Source: Lonicera japonica (lineage: Eukaryota; Streptophyta; Magnoliopsida; Dipsacales; Caprifoliaceae). From it: a DNA stretch of 64,000 nucleotides. The position numbers were made by a program, and so were the translations under genes. The notes below the pieces were generated by a model that saw nothing but the letters and a program-made list of their open reading frames with translations, ran no database searches and had not been told where the DNA came from. This document shows, piece by piece, positions 1 through 11,508 of the stretch. The stretch lies in the NCBI GenBank assembly GCA_021464415.1, contig CM038464.1:52927828-52991827 (forward strand), given 5' to 3'. Each line of letters starts with the position of its first letter. Position 1 is the stretch's first letter.

Positions 1-29
1 ATCCCGAATAAAATTGAAAACACCCCTAA

Positions 30-1835
30 GAGCATCTCCAATAGGCATGTGTAAGCCATGCCACATTGGATTTATGTAAAATTTACCTATTATGTATAAT
101 TTTTGGTGCTCAAATGGTGTTGTGTAAAACATGTTACATCATCTTTTGTGTAAAATGGGTGTGCATTTTACACATCAATTTCACACATCCATCTTCATCA
201 TTTTCTCTCTCCAACTTTTTATAACAAGTTCAAAATAGTACAATTAAAAATAAAAAAATATGTTTTGTAATAAAACTTGCATTTTTGAATTCTACTCATC
301 AAAATTTTTAAATCAATACTCACTTTGATTATTTAATTATAAATAAAAAATATTTTAAAAAATGTTGAATATTATATATTCTATGTGTTTTTATATAATT
401 AGTGCATTATAATTTTAAACAAAATTATAAATATGAACCATTAAAACAAAAATAAAAATGTGTATAATTTATATGCAAAATATTTTTTTATCAACTAAAT
501 GTTAATTATTTATTAGTTCATATATTTTTGGGAAAAAAACAAAGAAAACCCCAAAGTTTGGGGGTATTTGCAATCTTGACTCCGAAATTTGAAACTTTGT
601 AATCATACCTCCAAAGTAATTTTTTACTGCATTTTGGACCCTTTGTCTAACTCCCGTGTTAAAGTTAACGGGAAGTTGACGTGGCAACCAAACTTCAGGG
701 TTTTTCCTTTTTTTTTCCTGAAACTTCTCATTTTCTATTAAAATGAGAAAAGATATAGGCAATGAAAACACATCAAAAAGCAAAAAAAAAATACCTAAAA
801 TTTCTATTGCTTTGCAAAAATGACGTAAAAAAAACACTACTAATTTTCTAACTGAAAAGGCAAAATATTTTTTTTTACTAAATCTACATGCTTCTAACTA
901 ACACAATCACTTAAAAAAAATTAAGTGTTATTTAAAGAGGGTTCAAATTCGTGACTTCCTTGCATGTGTTTATTTATTGTATTATTTGAGAATTATTTTA
1001 TTAGGTTTTGAAATTCAAATTGCAAAAAATATCTATATTACTCATATTACATATAAAATTATTGGATTTTTATGGTGTACTTATAAACGATTTTGTCACA
1101 AATTTATTTTTTCGCTCCCACGTCGACATTAAGAGTTATTTTTTTTAAAAATTAAAATTAAACATAATAATACATTTTATGGTGAGAACATTCATTTCTA
1201 TTATTTTACAATAATTGCATTCACGTATTTGTTTGCTTCTAAGGATTTTTCTATTAAATTTTACCTAAAATGGTAAATATCAAAATTTCTCTTAAATATT
1301 TAGTCATTTAAAATTAAACCAATTCTCTTATTGTAATTGATATCAATATTATATGTCAGACCATACATACAGTAATTTTTTTTTATGAGGGGGGCCTATG
1401 GTCGAGGTGGGTGGAGAACATCTACAACTTTGACATTTTTATAACTGAATGCTAGTACACCGATAAGAATTTTCAAAATTTTCTAGTTACCATGTTTTTT
1501 TGCTTTTTAGGTACTTTTTTTTTTTTATTTTTTAATGTGTTTTTATTACCTACATATTTTTTCATTTTAATAGAATATTTTAATAGAAAATGAGAAGTTT
1601 CAAAAAAAGAAAAGAAAAGAAAAAAAAAACCTCTAAAGTTTGGTTGCCACGTTAACTTTAACAGGAGAGTTAGACGGAGAATCCAAATTACAATAAAAAT
1701 TTACTTTAGAGGCACAATTACAAAATTTCAAATATCAAAATCAAAATTACAAATACCTCAAAATTTAGGAGTTTTCTTTGTTTTTTACCCTATATTTTTA
1801 TGTATCAATTTTACGCATTAGTTTTGAAGATGCTT
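30..1835. mobile_element. Tourist-like MITE (PIF/Harbinger type), interrupted by a second element
   Basis: The left end reads gagcatctccaat and the right end is its diverged inverted complement (ttgaagatgctt). The element is flanked by a 3-bp TAA duplication at 27-29 and 1836-1838. Terminal GAGCATCTCCAA with a TTA/TAA target site is typical of plant Tourist-like MITEs, and two further copies lie at 48877-49275 and 49307-49801. The body is rich in ttacacaa motifs. The original MITE is only about 540 bp; the remainder is the Mutator-like insertion at 530-1790. No coding capacity is seen. Confidence 0.75.
530..1790. mobile_element. Non-autonomous Mutator-like element with long terminal inverted repeats
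   Basis: The first roughly 280 bp (530 to about 805) match the reverse complement of the last roughly 290 bp (about 1500-1790) with moderate divergence. Both ends start ggg-a/t-aaaaaacaaag. The element is flanked by a perfect 9-bp duplication, tatattttt, at 521-529 and 1791-1799. Long TIRs with 9-bp target duplications are the hallmark of Mutator-like elements. The interior (about 810-1500) is AT-rich and shows no transposase reading frame. It is inserted inside the MITE at 30-1835, so it is the younger of the two. Confidence 0.85.
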
Positions 1836-1838
1836 TAA

Positions 1839-2021
1839 CTGCATCGCGTCGAAGCCATTTCAGCGTCTACTTGGAAAAAACGTCCACGCGCCTAAAGACG
1901 GTTGAAACTCACGCACCAAACTGAAAAACGTAGCTTCTGGCTATCAACTCATTGATCACATCTACTGAGCAAACTTCCAGTCTCGCCGGCGACCACCGTA
2001 TCTGGCAAAGTTTCTCCGGAA
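1839..2021 (+). promoter_or_regulatory. Presumed promoter/5' leader of the GT47 gene
   Basis: This short, relatively GC-richer interval lies between the MITE end and the chosen start codon of the GT47 gene. I see no convincing TATA box close to the start. The transposon edge is within about 190 bp of the ATG, so any proximal promoter must be here or inside transposon sequence. An upstream ATG at 1952 opens a different frame and is treated as leader. Confidence 0.3.
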
Positions 2022-2330
2022 ATGACGGTGGCGAAGCCTCCTTCCGCCGCCATATGCACAGTAAAGGGATCAATCCTAACTCTCGCAATCGTAACCCTAT
2101 TCTCTTTCACGTACTTCTCTCTCCGCTCTCTTCACTCCTATAATTCGGATCGGGTACTGCTTTCTCCATTTTCCTCTCTCCATTCGAATTGAAACACACT
2201 CTCTCCCTCTGATTTGATTTGGTGGTGGTTGTTTTAAAAGGTAGGAAATGAGGATGAACAAGAAGAATTATTGGACTTTGGTCATCTGGTACTGTTTTCT
2301 CAATTTTCCTCTCCACTTGAAACTGAAATG

Positions 2331-2378
<48 letters not shown>

Positions 2379-4826
2379 TCTCTGATTTGATTTTGTTGTT
2401 ATTTAGAATCGAGAAATTAAGGCTGAAGGAAACAGATTCTCAGACATTGCTCATCAGGTACATTTTTCTCGATTTTCCTTTTCATTTGAAAGTTGAAACT
2501 GAAACTCTCTCTCATTTGATTTGTTGTTTCTTCAAAAGGCAGAAATTAGGGCTGAACAAAAAGGATTCTCCGATTCGGCTCATGAGGTACTGCTTTCTCC
2601 ATTTGAAATTGAAACTCTCTCTCTCTCACACACACTTACACACATTTGATCTGTTTGTTTTTCTCAAAACCTAGAAATTCAGGATTAACAAAATAAATTC
2701 TTTCCATTTGAAACTGAAACTCTCTCTGTGATTTGATTGCTTGTTATTTTAGAAGGAAAAAATTCAGGCTGAACGAGAAAAACTCTCGGATTCTACTCAT
2801 GAGGTACTGCTTTCTCCATTTTGTCTCCACTTGAAACTGTGTCTCTCTCTTTCTTTCTGATTCGGTTTGATTGTTTTTTTAGAATGTCGGGATTAGGATG
2901 CCATTAAAGGATGATGTGGAGGAATTTTCCGATATATATCACGCACCGGATATATTTAGGTTAAATTATGCCGAAATGGAGAAGAAGTTCAAGGTTTACA
3001 TATATACAGATGGAGACCCCAACACATTTTACCAGACACCAAGGAAGCTCACCGGCAAGTACGCCAGTGAAGGATATTTCTTTCAGAATATCAGAGAGAG
3101 CATGTTTCGAACTGGCAATCCGGATCAGGCTGATTTGTTCTTCATTCCCATCTCTTGCCATAAGATGAGAGGGAAGGTACTGTTCTTGCATTTTTCCCAT
3201 GTCAATCATTACTTTCCATTAATGATCCTCTGAAATGCTTAATGCTGGATACAACCTTTGACAGATGGATTTGTTTTACTTGGCTCTGAATGCTCAATAA
3301 TGGCATTTTATAATTTTACACTTATTGTAATGATAAACATAAATTCCTCATACAAACGCCATTTCTACCTCTTAATGTAGAATAGACTTCCATTAAGCAT
3401 TAGGCCACTAAGCGGTAAAACAAACACAGCCTAAATCTGCAAAGTGCAAACAGTTTACATTGTAGATGTAACATTCTTTAGATCTTTTCTAAATCGTATT
3501 TGAATATGTTATGGTTGTATTGTCATATACAGGGCACATCCTATGAGAACATGACTATAATTGTCCAAAACTATGTGGATAGCTTGATATCCAAATACCC
3601 TTACTGGAACAGAACCCTAGGTGCCGATCATTTTTTTGTTACTTGTCATGATGTTGGGGTAAGGGCAACTGAAGGAGTTACTCTTCTTGTGAAGAATTCG
3701 ATTCGAGCTGTTTGCAGCCCAAGCTACGATGTTGGGATTTATTCCGCACAAAGATGTTGCTCTCCCTCAAGTATTGCAACCCTTTGCTCTTCCAGCCGGA
3801 GGAAACGATATTGAAAACAGGTAAGATATTGGATTTTAACTTACTGATGCAGTTGCCATATTCGTAGAATAGTTGGAACTTGGACCATGATGAATCCTCT
3901 TTATGTATTCATTTTGTTATCGGGTTTATTTTTCTTGACATTGTTTATTAATCTTTGTTGCGTTATTTGTTGGTATCAGTCCTCTTGACCTGATACCTTG
4001 CATAGTTGCATACCTGCTTCTTTCTTCCACATTGTCAATCCCTAATCAACTAGAGATTCATACAGAATGCTCTTTTACCATTTCCCTGGAAATTGTGTGG
4101 AAATTTGAAAGCTTTAGGTGCTTAATGTTTCAAGTATAGCCACAGTACTGCAGTTTGTGAGAAAATAATACTCCCCCATCCTCCAATAATGTCGGCCTAG
4201 TAGGCCTTTGAGGTGAGTGAAAGTGTTTAAACTTGAAACAAATGAACAAATCTATATAATTTAATCATTGTAGTGGTCGCTTGCTTCGTTGCAAAAGATT
4301 TGCTTAAGCAGAACTGGAAAGAGGGGCAGGGAATATATTTGTTGAGGTACAAGAATGGTTATAAATCCCGACTGATCTTGTTTATCATGTTAATGGACAT
4401 GTCGGGACATGATTAGGATCTGGATAAAAGTACAATCATTGGAGCATTATGGTCATGGCATGCTAATGATAAATTTCATATCAATTTAATTGTCTGTTTA
4501 GTATGAGGGAGAGTGAGCGGAAGGAAGATAAGAGTTCTCTTGGGTGTTTTACTTTTCAGTTTGGGGTTGGGGTTGGTTTTTTTTTTTTTTTTTTGGGGGG
4601 GTGTTGTGGAGAACTTCCCCCTCTATATCTAGTTATCTACCATATACTTCTAAAAATGTGGCAGAAAGGAGGTAAGAAATTGACACATCGTAGAGGCATT
4701 AGAATGGCTTTGGAGTTATGTTGTAGAACGGTAGTGTGTACAGGGTTAGTAAAGAGGAGGTGTAACCCAATTGATGGAAAACAATTAAAGACTAAAGGAC
4801 TCGTGAGTGGGTGAAGAGCAGGAATG

Positions 4827-4883
<57 letters not shown>

Positions 4884-7503
4884 AGTTGGTATACGTATGT
4901 CAGTCAGGTATTGGGGAATTTCTTTATGAATTAGGCTGTTTAGGGCAGGTGGGCGAGAATTAAATCTCATATTTATAGTTGTAAAGTCACAGAATATGGG
5001 GTTTAAATGTTTAATAGCAAGTAATGCGAGTGATTGTTAGGTGGTTAACCTGTTTTGTTTATGGCCTGTTGGGTAAAAGGTGGGACATCTCTCTCTCTGC
5101 TAGCGAGGTGGTTGAACCTTCCTTTAGTCCAACGGCCGATGCACTCTATCCTTCGCGCCTATACTCTCCGAGTTCCCTCTGGGGATATTGACTTACCGGG
5201 CCTTACTCCTTCCGGTCATCATCATTGTTCTGCCATTGAGGAGTTCCCTTTTGGAAATAATACAACCCAGTTACCACTAGGGTATCGGTTCGGATCCATC
5301 TACACTACACATGTATAACAATTGAATTTATAATGATGTTTACAATGTTATTAAGTTGATCAAGAATCAGAATAAATATTGATTTCACTTGTATTCCAAT
5401 TTCTCCATATACTTTTCTCATTTTTTTTCGTATCAAAAGTGTTTTAATTTAAAATTTTGGGTCAAGGTCTTTCTTCAATATTTGTATATGTGCCTCTTTA
5501 TTCAAAACTATTCATGATATGGATCATCATATTTATGGATAATGTATGATATATGTTTGAGAGATCGTAATACGGATCCATTCTAACAGAATATAAATAA
5601 ATACCTCTAAGTTTCTGTATTGTTGACAACAGCATAACTTGCAGGACGGTTCTAGGTTTTTGGGCTGGTCATAGGAACTCAAAAATAAGAGTTATATTGG
5701 CACGTGTATGGGAGAATGACACAGAACTTGATATTGCCAACAACAGAATAAATAGGGCTACTGGACATCTTTTATACCAAAAGAAATTTTACAGAACTAA
5801 GTTCTGCATTTGCCCCGGTGGTTCCCAGGTCAATAGTGCTCGCATTGCAGATTCAATCCATTATGGATGTATTCCTGGTGAGAACACGATCTCTTTATTC
5901 TTCACGTGTATCATGCATGGGAGGTGTAACGTCAGCCCAACAATGAATCTAAATTTCCGATTGGTTATTTCTTTGGATCATTCGTGTAATTCTAATTCCT
6001 GTCATTCAAGACTCCAACGTCGGGTTGGAGTTTTGGAAAAGAATCCAGGCTTCCCAGGAAATAAGAGAGTTCACTTCTTCTATTCCATATTTGATCGGGG
6101 GAAAGCTAAAAGGATTCCCAGGAATCTTTTAATATTCTTAATTTTTTCTTTTTGATAAGAGTTACCCGTTTTTTACAAATAACTAAATATTTGTCTTTTG
6201 TATTATAATGAAGTAATATTTAATATATTATAACATGTTCACTAACTTAATTCAATTATTATTATATGTAATAGTATATTTGCAATTTATTCTCAATATG
6301 AGGAAAAGAGAGTTCCAGCGTTAACCAAAGATTGGCAAGGAGCTTGAAATGCCAGGAGAGGTGCTTTCCTGGAATCTAAATGCCAATTTGTTTCCTAAAA
6401 CTTGAACCAAACGGGCCCTAAAGTAGCTATAGTTTGGGCTAGGCAATATTAGACAGCTCCGTTTGTATTTCCTTATTGTTCTGTTGGATTGCTGGCTACT
6501 ATTCCCTCTGAGGAACGACTTTAAAAGTTATCTTGGTAAGAAAACCCTAGATCTTAATGAATTTACAATGCAGTTGCCTCTCACTTTTTAGGATTCTTCA
6601 CTTTTTAGGATGATATATTTGTTCCTTCAGTGTTAACTTTTTTACATTATTGGGTTCTGGTTGATTATCTTATCTAATTTAGGGTACCTGTCTTGCAGTA
6701 ATACTTTCTAATTATTATGACCTGCCATTCAATGATATTCTTGATTGGCGAAAATTTGCGGTCATAGTAAAGGAGAAAGATGTGTATCAGCTAAAGCAAA
6801 TCCTCAAGGGCATATCTAATTCAGAATTTGTGGCTTTGCACAACAACTTAGTCAAGGTAGAAACCTTCTCATCACATATTCAAATTTAGTTATATATATA
6901 TAGGGTCCGGTTCAAATTACACCTTACATTCGCTAATAACTTTTGCTAAGATTTGTAATTCAGCAATCCAAACGTTAGGATTAAAAACTTAAGACAAATT
7001 AACTATGCATGCCAAGGATTAAATCAATAGAATGCGGATTTGCTTGATTGTGCTCTAAATTAAAATAAAGCAAACTTAAACACACTGATTGAATGCTTAC
7101 TAAAATCATATTTATATGGTATCTTGCGCGGATGCATGTCAAGCACGGTAAACTAAAATTTGGGTTTTCCTGTTGTATGAGATTAATGATGGGTGTAAAT
7201 TTGTATTCTTATAAACAACAATGTTATGCACAAAAAGAATACATATAAAGTTTTTACACAAAAAGATTGGTCAACGGTTAATGATTTCAACTACTTTGTG
7301 GCAGGGTCTAGTTTTTGACCAATCAAATACATTTTGACTATTGACTTTTTGTGTGTCTAGTATTATTCTTTAAGAGTTAATTGTACTTCCATACGTATCA
7401 GGTCCAGAAGCATTTCCAGTGGAACTCGCCTCCGGTCAAATATGATGCTTTCCATATGGTAATGTACGATCTCTGGTTGCGCCGACACGTGATCAAGTAC
7501 TAA
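2022..7503 (+). CDS. Exostosin-family (GT47) type II membrane glycosyltransferase, ten exons, one frameshift
   Basis: Exons, all with GT-AG borders: 2022-2153, 2241-2288, 2407-2457, 2539-2586, 2753-2803, 2883-3176, 3533-3820, 5645-5877, 6699-6856, 7402-7503. Total 1405 bp, about 467 aa when exon 7 is read past one surplus base. The chosen ATG gives a short cytosolic tail and a hydrophobic signal anchor (about residues 17-34), as expected for a Golgi type II enzyme. Residues 45-110 are a repetitive charged stem built from micro-exons. The exostosin domain runs from about residue 146 (FKVYIYTDGD) onward, with ADLFFIP, DHFFVTCHD and the donor-site region CPGGSQVNSARIAD...GCIPV. It ends RRHVIKY-stop. 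Family members transfer sugars onto cell-wall or glycoprotein glycans; the exact substrate is not readable. Oddity: an extra A near 3737 shifts frame after SPSYDVG, and the conserved continuation IPHKDVALPQ lies in the next frame. It is either a young pseudogene or a sequencing error. Confidence 0.85.
2141..2882 (+). repeat. Tandem array of duplicated micro-exon/intron units in the GT47 stem region
   Basis: Units of roughly 110-170 bp repeat head to tail. Each has a pyrimidine-rich CT tract, ttgattt-g/t, an AG acceptor, a 48 or 51 bp phase-0 mini-exon and a gtactg/gtacat donor followed by tttctc. Mini-exons: 2241-2288, 2407-2457, 2539-2586, 2753-2803. A decayed fifth unit at about 2675-2700 keeps the acceptor and the first half but lost its donor. 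The start of the next exon (2883 on) also resembles a unit. The encoded pattern is roughly x-E-I-x-A-E-x4-F/L-S-D-x-A/T-H-E. All intact mini-exons are multiples of three in phase 0, so each can be included or skipped without breaking frame. Confidence 0.8.
2332..2375 (+). repeat. (CT)n microsatellite
   Basis: About 22 uninterrupted CT units lie in the pyrimidine tract ahead of the third GT47 exon. The tract is an expanded version of the short CT run found in each unit of the micro-exon array, so slippage there may change the distance to the acceptor at 2405-2406. Confidence 0.95.
3821..5644 (+). other. Long seventh intron of the GT47 gene
   Basis: This 1.8 kb intron separates exons 7 and 8. 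It contains a G-rich stretch near 4590-4610, a long (GA)n microsatellite (4829-4879) and a moderately GC-rich block at 5055-5320 whose open frame I do not recognise. It probably holds old inserted DNA, but I could not define element ends or target duplications. Confidence 0.4.
4829..4879 (+). repeat. (GA)n microsatellite
   Basis: About 25 GA units lie within the seventh intron of the GT47 gene. Confidence 0.95.
6017..6421. mobile_element. MITE-like insertion in GT47 intron 8
   Basis: The right end reads aaccaaacgggccct, a common terminus of plant MITEs. The reverse complement of the right end (cgtttggttcaagttttagg, then an attccagg block) matches the left end (gggttggagttttgg, then an atccagg block) imperfectly. 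No clear target duplication was found, so the limits are approximate. Confidence 0.45.
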
Positions 7504-8595
7504 CAGTTTCAAAACAGTGACAAATTACACTACTTGTCTGTAGATACAGTCCTCAAATATTTGTGGATTGATGAGCTCAAAATTTGTAAATTATCATGTA
7601 ACAGTTTTTTCTTTCTTTCTTTTATTTTTTAAATTTCTTTCTGATGAGTTTAGTTCTTGGGGATGTGGAAGTTGAAGGTAGAAAAGAAAAAAAAAGGAAA
7701 GAACAAAAGTCACTTCTGGTTCATTACTTTGGACCAGTTCTTTTTGTAACTATATACGAGACTTGATACAATTGATTTTCAGACTGCGCAAAGTGGATGT
7801 TACGAGCTTTTCCAGTTTAACTTCCTGCTTAGTTGAGAAGAACCAACGGAAATGGAGTAGATTTAAAATAAAAATTAGGTTATTGTGTCCATTTTGTTGC
7901 ACAGTTTGCATGGGCAACATGAAGAAAATTACTATAGCTGGTTGTTTCGGCTTTGTTTTGGCCCAGAATGGTTTGAATTTCGTGCTCCGTCTGCCCTAGC
8001 GAAATTGAGTTTGATTTCATCTGTTACACTCGCAAACATTTTTAAGGAAACAGTAATTTTAACAAAATTATGGTTGAGACAAATTTTGCTTGGTATTGTT
8101 AGATTTGTTATACTGGTTATGTATTAGAATATAAATTGGATTTTTGATTTGGGACATTTTGAAAAAGAACGAAGGGAGTTTAAGAAATGCAATAGGAGAA
8201 AAGCTATTTTATTGGATTTTCAATATTTTTCATTGAGTTTTTTCAATCTTAGTAGAAGGGCGACCTTCGGAAGGAAGTTTTCATCATATTCATGCGCAAT
8301 AGAGAGCCCAGTTTTCCCTTTATCTTTAATACTTTTTTTTTTTAATACTTTTTTGGCTGAGCAAAAAGACCCATTCTTCAGTACGCCAATTGAATTTAGT
8401 AGTCCAGTTTGAGCAGAAAGGCCCATTCTTTGAAATTCTCTTATTTGAAATCTAACCATCTCTCCATTTTTGTAATTCTATTTGATCCTAATAATCTTGT
8501 GATTTATACATTAATCAATTTAACCTTGGGGCATTTATGTTTTCAACTTCTGAAATTTGATTTAGACAAAAAAATAAACACACTTGAGTGGAGGG
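7504..8595 (+). other. 3' flank of the GT47 gene, no further gene recognised
   Basis: AT-rich sequence follows the GT47 stop codon. An AATAAA-like hexamer occurs near 7868, but I cannot say whether it is used. The open frames in this stretch are short and show no family motif. Confidence 0.4.
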
Positions 8596-8599
8596 GATA

Positions 8600-8875
8600 C
8601 CCCAAATTTAAGCACCGAGTTGGTGTTTCGTTGCAGAACTTTGACATTCGATTCGGTAATTTTTCACCCACTCGACCTCGACCTTTGGCAAGCTTTGGAT
8701 GAGTTATTTTAAAAATAGTTTACTAACATTTGATCTCGGCAAAATGTAACTAAATTTTAACCTCTAACTCGGTAACCTTTCATTGAATGTGAACCTTTCA
8801 GTCTACAACTTGCCGCCAACTTATATTTTATGTATTAATTTTGTAGTCAAAACTCCAAATAATTGATATTTTGGC
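8600..8875 (+). repeat. Dispersed repeat, copy 1
   Basis: This segment matches 12120-12360 in the same orientation with many substitutions. Shared landmarks are acattcgattcggtaa, ggtaacctttcat, cgaatgtgaac-type blocks and acttgtattttatgta. It abuts the primer-binding site of the Gypsy remnant at 8901. It may be part of a retrotransposon LTR or an independent repeat. Confidence 0.55.
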
Positions 8876-8900
8876 TGCCCCTATATAAACAAAAACTCGG

Positions 8901-10288
8901 TGGTATCAGAGGCAGGAGTTCGCAGCTCAAGGAGTGCAGGCCCTTCAGGCAGCCATGCAAGCTCAAGAACAACGATATGAATGAATGTAGATTGCTTTAC
9001 TAAATATCCAAAAGTGAATAGCTAGACTTGGGCTTGGTGGCAACGCAGTTGAAAATCCTGATAAGGGTTAGGACTATGGGATTGCCAGTGGCCCCTTAAC
9101 ATGGGTGGAGATCGTGGAAAAAGTTCCAATCGAAGAAATCTTTTTAATGGCCAATTTAATAATTGTGAGTTTGTAGATTGGTTGTTAAGGAATGAAGAGT
9201 ATTTTTACTACTTCAAAGTTTCAAAAGAATATTGACTGCAATACGTTTATGGTGCATTAACAAGGAAGGTTCAATTATGGAGGGACGGATTTCAACATGA
9301 TCGCTGCAGATTTGCTGGTACACCATCTATCAACACATGCAGATTAATGGTATGCTTATTGATTGAAGAATATTATGATAATGATTTTGAAGAAATCATG
9401 TCTTGTGTGAATTAACTTTTTAATTGGATTTATGATGATTATGTGGATGTTCAAGTTCAATCACAAGAAAATTTGGTAAAAGATACAATAAAGGATAATG
9501 TAAAAGTCAATCCCATCACAAGATTGGAATATTTCTCACCGCTTGTGCGAGTAAGTGTGCCACATGTAAAGTTGATCAATCTTCCAAAATTTGTTAAAAA
9601 TCTAAAGAGTAGGAAAGTTGTTAATTTGGCAGCTTTAAAGAATTTTGATTTTAGGCATGAAAGTTATTGCAATGAAGGAAGTATACTTGTCAAAATTGAA
9701 GCAGGTACGATAAAAGAATATATCGATTTTATTGGAACTGAAAATTTCGTCCATACTCCTCAATTACTAGTGAAGAGAAGTAATATTTATGAGAAGTTAC
9801 AATTCAATTTGAATGTCAAGCTTTCCAAGTATCTAGGAGGATGGTATGGAGGATATCAATTTTCTTCATTAAACTCGAGGACGAGTTTTTTTGAAGAGGG
9901 GGTGAATGACGCGGAACGCGTCAAAATGATTTTAATTTATTATTTGTATATTTTTATTTTATTATCTTAGGGGCAATAATTACCTTATTAAATTATTAGA
10001 GATTTGGTAAGTCTAGAATATTAGGTTTTGGTATGTTCCTTATTTTTGGTAATTTAGGTTTTTGTTATACTAAGGATTTATTTAGAGAAGTCTTTAAGTA
10101 GTCCTAATTATTTATAGCATGTCTGGGATTCTAGTAATATAAATACACTATTCCCCTTTGATGTAATGATCAATCTTCTATCAATAAATCATATATTTTA
10201 AAATTTTTCTCTCTTTTCTTATTAATTCAAAAGCCAGATTGAAGACGATGACATTCTTCTTTTAACTTTACGCTTCCGTTCCACATCA
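8901..10288 (+). mobile_element. Degenerate Ty3/Gypsy-type remnant with one LTR
   Basis: At 8901 tggtatcagagg matches the initiator-Met tRNA primer-binding site used by plant LTR retrotransposons. Broken gag-like sequence follows (about 9140-9260, F-V-D-W-L then YYFKVS-like). A 175-codon frame at 9443-9970 ends with LNSRTSFFEEGVNDAE, resembling the C-terminal tail of some plant Gypsy polyproteins. A purine-rich tract (gaagaggggg) immediately precedes a 3' LTR at 9903-10288. No 5' LTR is found left of 8901, and protease, RT and integrase are missing, so this is a truncated, probably non-autonomous derivative. Confidence 0.65.
9903..10288 (+). repeat. 3' LTR of the Gypsy remnant
   Basis: The LTR starts TGAATGACGCGGAACG after a polypurine tract and ends CGTTCCACATCA, so the termini are imperfect inverted complements. 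A TATA-like tataaatac block lies near 10139 and an aataaat signal near 10185. No matching 5' copy is present in the window. Confidence 0.6.
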
Positions 10289-11500
10289 AAAAACTTTTCC
10301 AATATATAATATCTTAACTACAAAAGAGGGTAAATAATTAACATCACCCAATATAATAGTAAAGTTTGTTAAAACAAGGACAGATGCTTTGATTGACATA
10401 AATAATATAGAGGGTGCAAATGGGTTGAACAAAGTGAAGATTTTGATGTTTAAATTTCACTAAAATTTAATTGTGCCCCGAGCCAGGTCAAGCTTTCGAT
10501 GCTCAAGTTTATTTATAAAAATTTAATTGTATTTGATCCGAACTTAAACGAACTTAGAAAAATCAATTTTGAGCTTGGCTTGATAGATTTTTTGATTCAC
10601 TCCAGATAGACTCGTAGCTCGGCTAGCCCAAATTCTGACCCTAACATATTTATACTTATATATACGCTTTATATTTTGAGCTACAAGAAAAATTTCATAA
10701 ATTAATAAGGTTTGGATCAGCTAATTTTATTAATTAAACAAGATTTTAATTTATCGATAAATTAATTTATTTATAAGTTAATAATTTATTAATTTACAAT
10801 AAAAATTTGTATTTCTAATGTTGTTCTCTTGATCTTCCTTAGATTTTATTTTTTATTAACTTAATTAAGTAAATTATATTATCTTTTGATAAATAATTTG
10901 AAAGATTTATATTTTCAATATGGTGATATTGGTCTTCCCTAAATTTTTATTTCCTAGAAATTTAATTAAACAATTATATTATCATTTGGTCTTCCAAAAT
11001 TAAGTACTCTTTATATATACCATCTCTTCTTCTTCTTCTTCTTCTTCTTCTTCTCAAAAAGAAGCTATCAAACTAATAAAGACACTAAATAATTTCTTTT
11101 TATAAGATGAAAAATACACACCTAACATATTTAAGGTATTAGAAAAAGTTAAGGGACGATAGGCAAATATAAATTTTAGTAAAAAGTAAACAATAGTATA
11201 TTCATATTTTAATAAGGTATTATAGTAAGTCTGAAAATGTAAATTATTAATTTATATAATTGATCGACTTAAACCTTTTTTTATAAAAAATATTAATTTA
11301 TTTCTTAAGTGCGAATGTAAACCAACAAATTATATTAATTTAACAAAGTTATTATTTCATTGAGTTCTGCTCCTTCGACAATAATTGTACCATTCCCGCT
11401 AAAAAAAGCAATAATTGTACCATTACACGTAGCTCAAACTTAATAAACCAATTGTTCGCAAAATTAAAACACGTGTTACTTGTAACTCCTTTTTTTATGG
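10289..11500. other. Intergenic AT-rich DNA
   Basis: No gene seen. A decayed segment at about 10480-10640 (gagccaggtcaagctttcga ... ctcgtagctcggctagccc) resembles hAT-type repeats but has no clear ends. A (TTC)n microsatellite occupies about 11024-11056. Confidence 0.5.
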
Positions 11501-11508
11501 GCGATGTT

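Noticed and set aside
2141..2882. Micro-exon array as a simple satellite or transposon
   Set aside because: Units keep splice sites, exon length in multiples of three and reading frame, and they lie exactly between coding exons, which a random satellite would not do.
5055..5318. 87-codon open frame in GT47 intron 7
   Set aside because: Between well-defined exons of another gene, with no recognised motif. A SINE was considered because of the ggttcggatcc-like word, but A and B boxes with proper spacing and a poly-A tail were not found.
9443..9970. 175-codon open frame as a host gene
   Set aside because: It lies between a primer-binding site and an LTR and ends with a retrotransposon polyprotein-like tail, so it is treated as Gypsy remnant.
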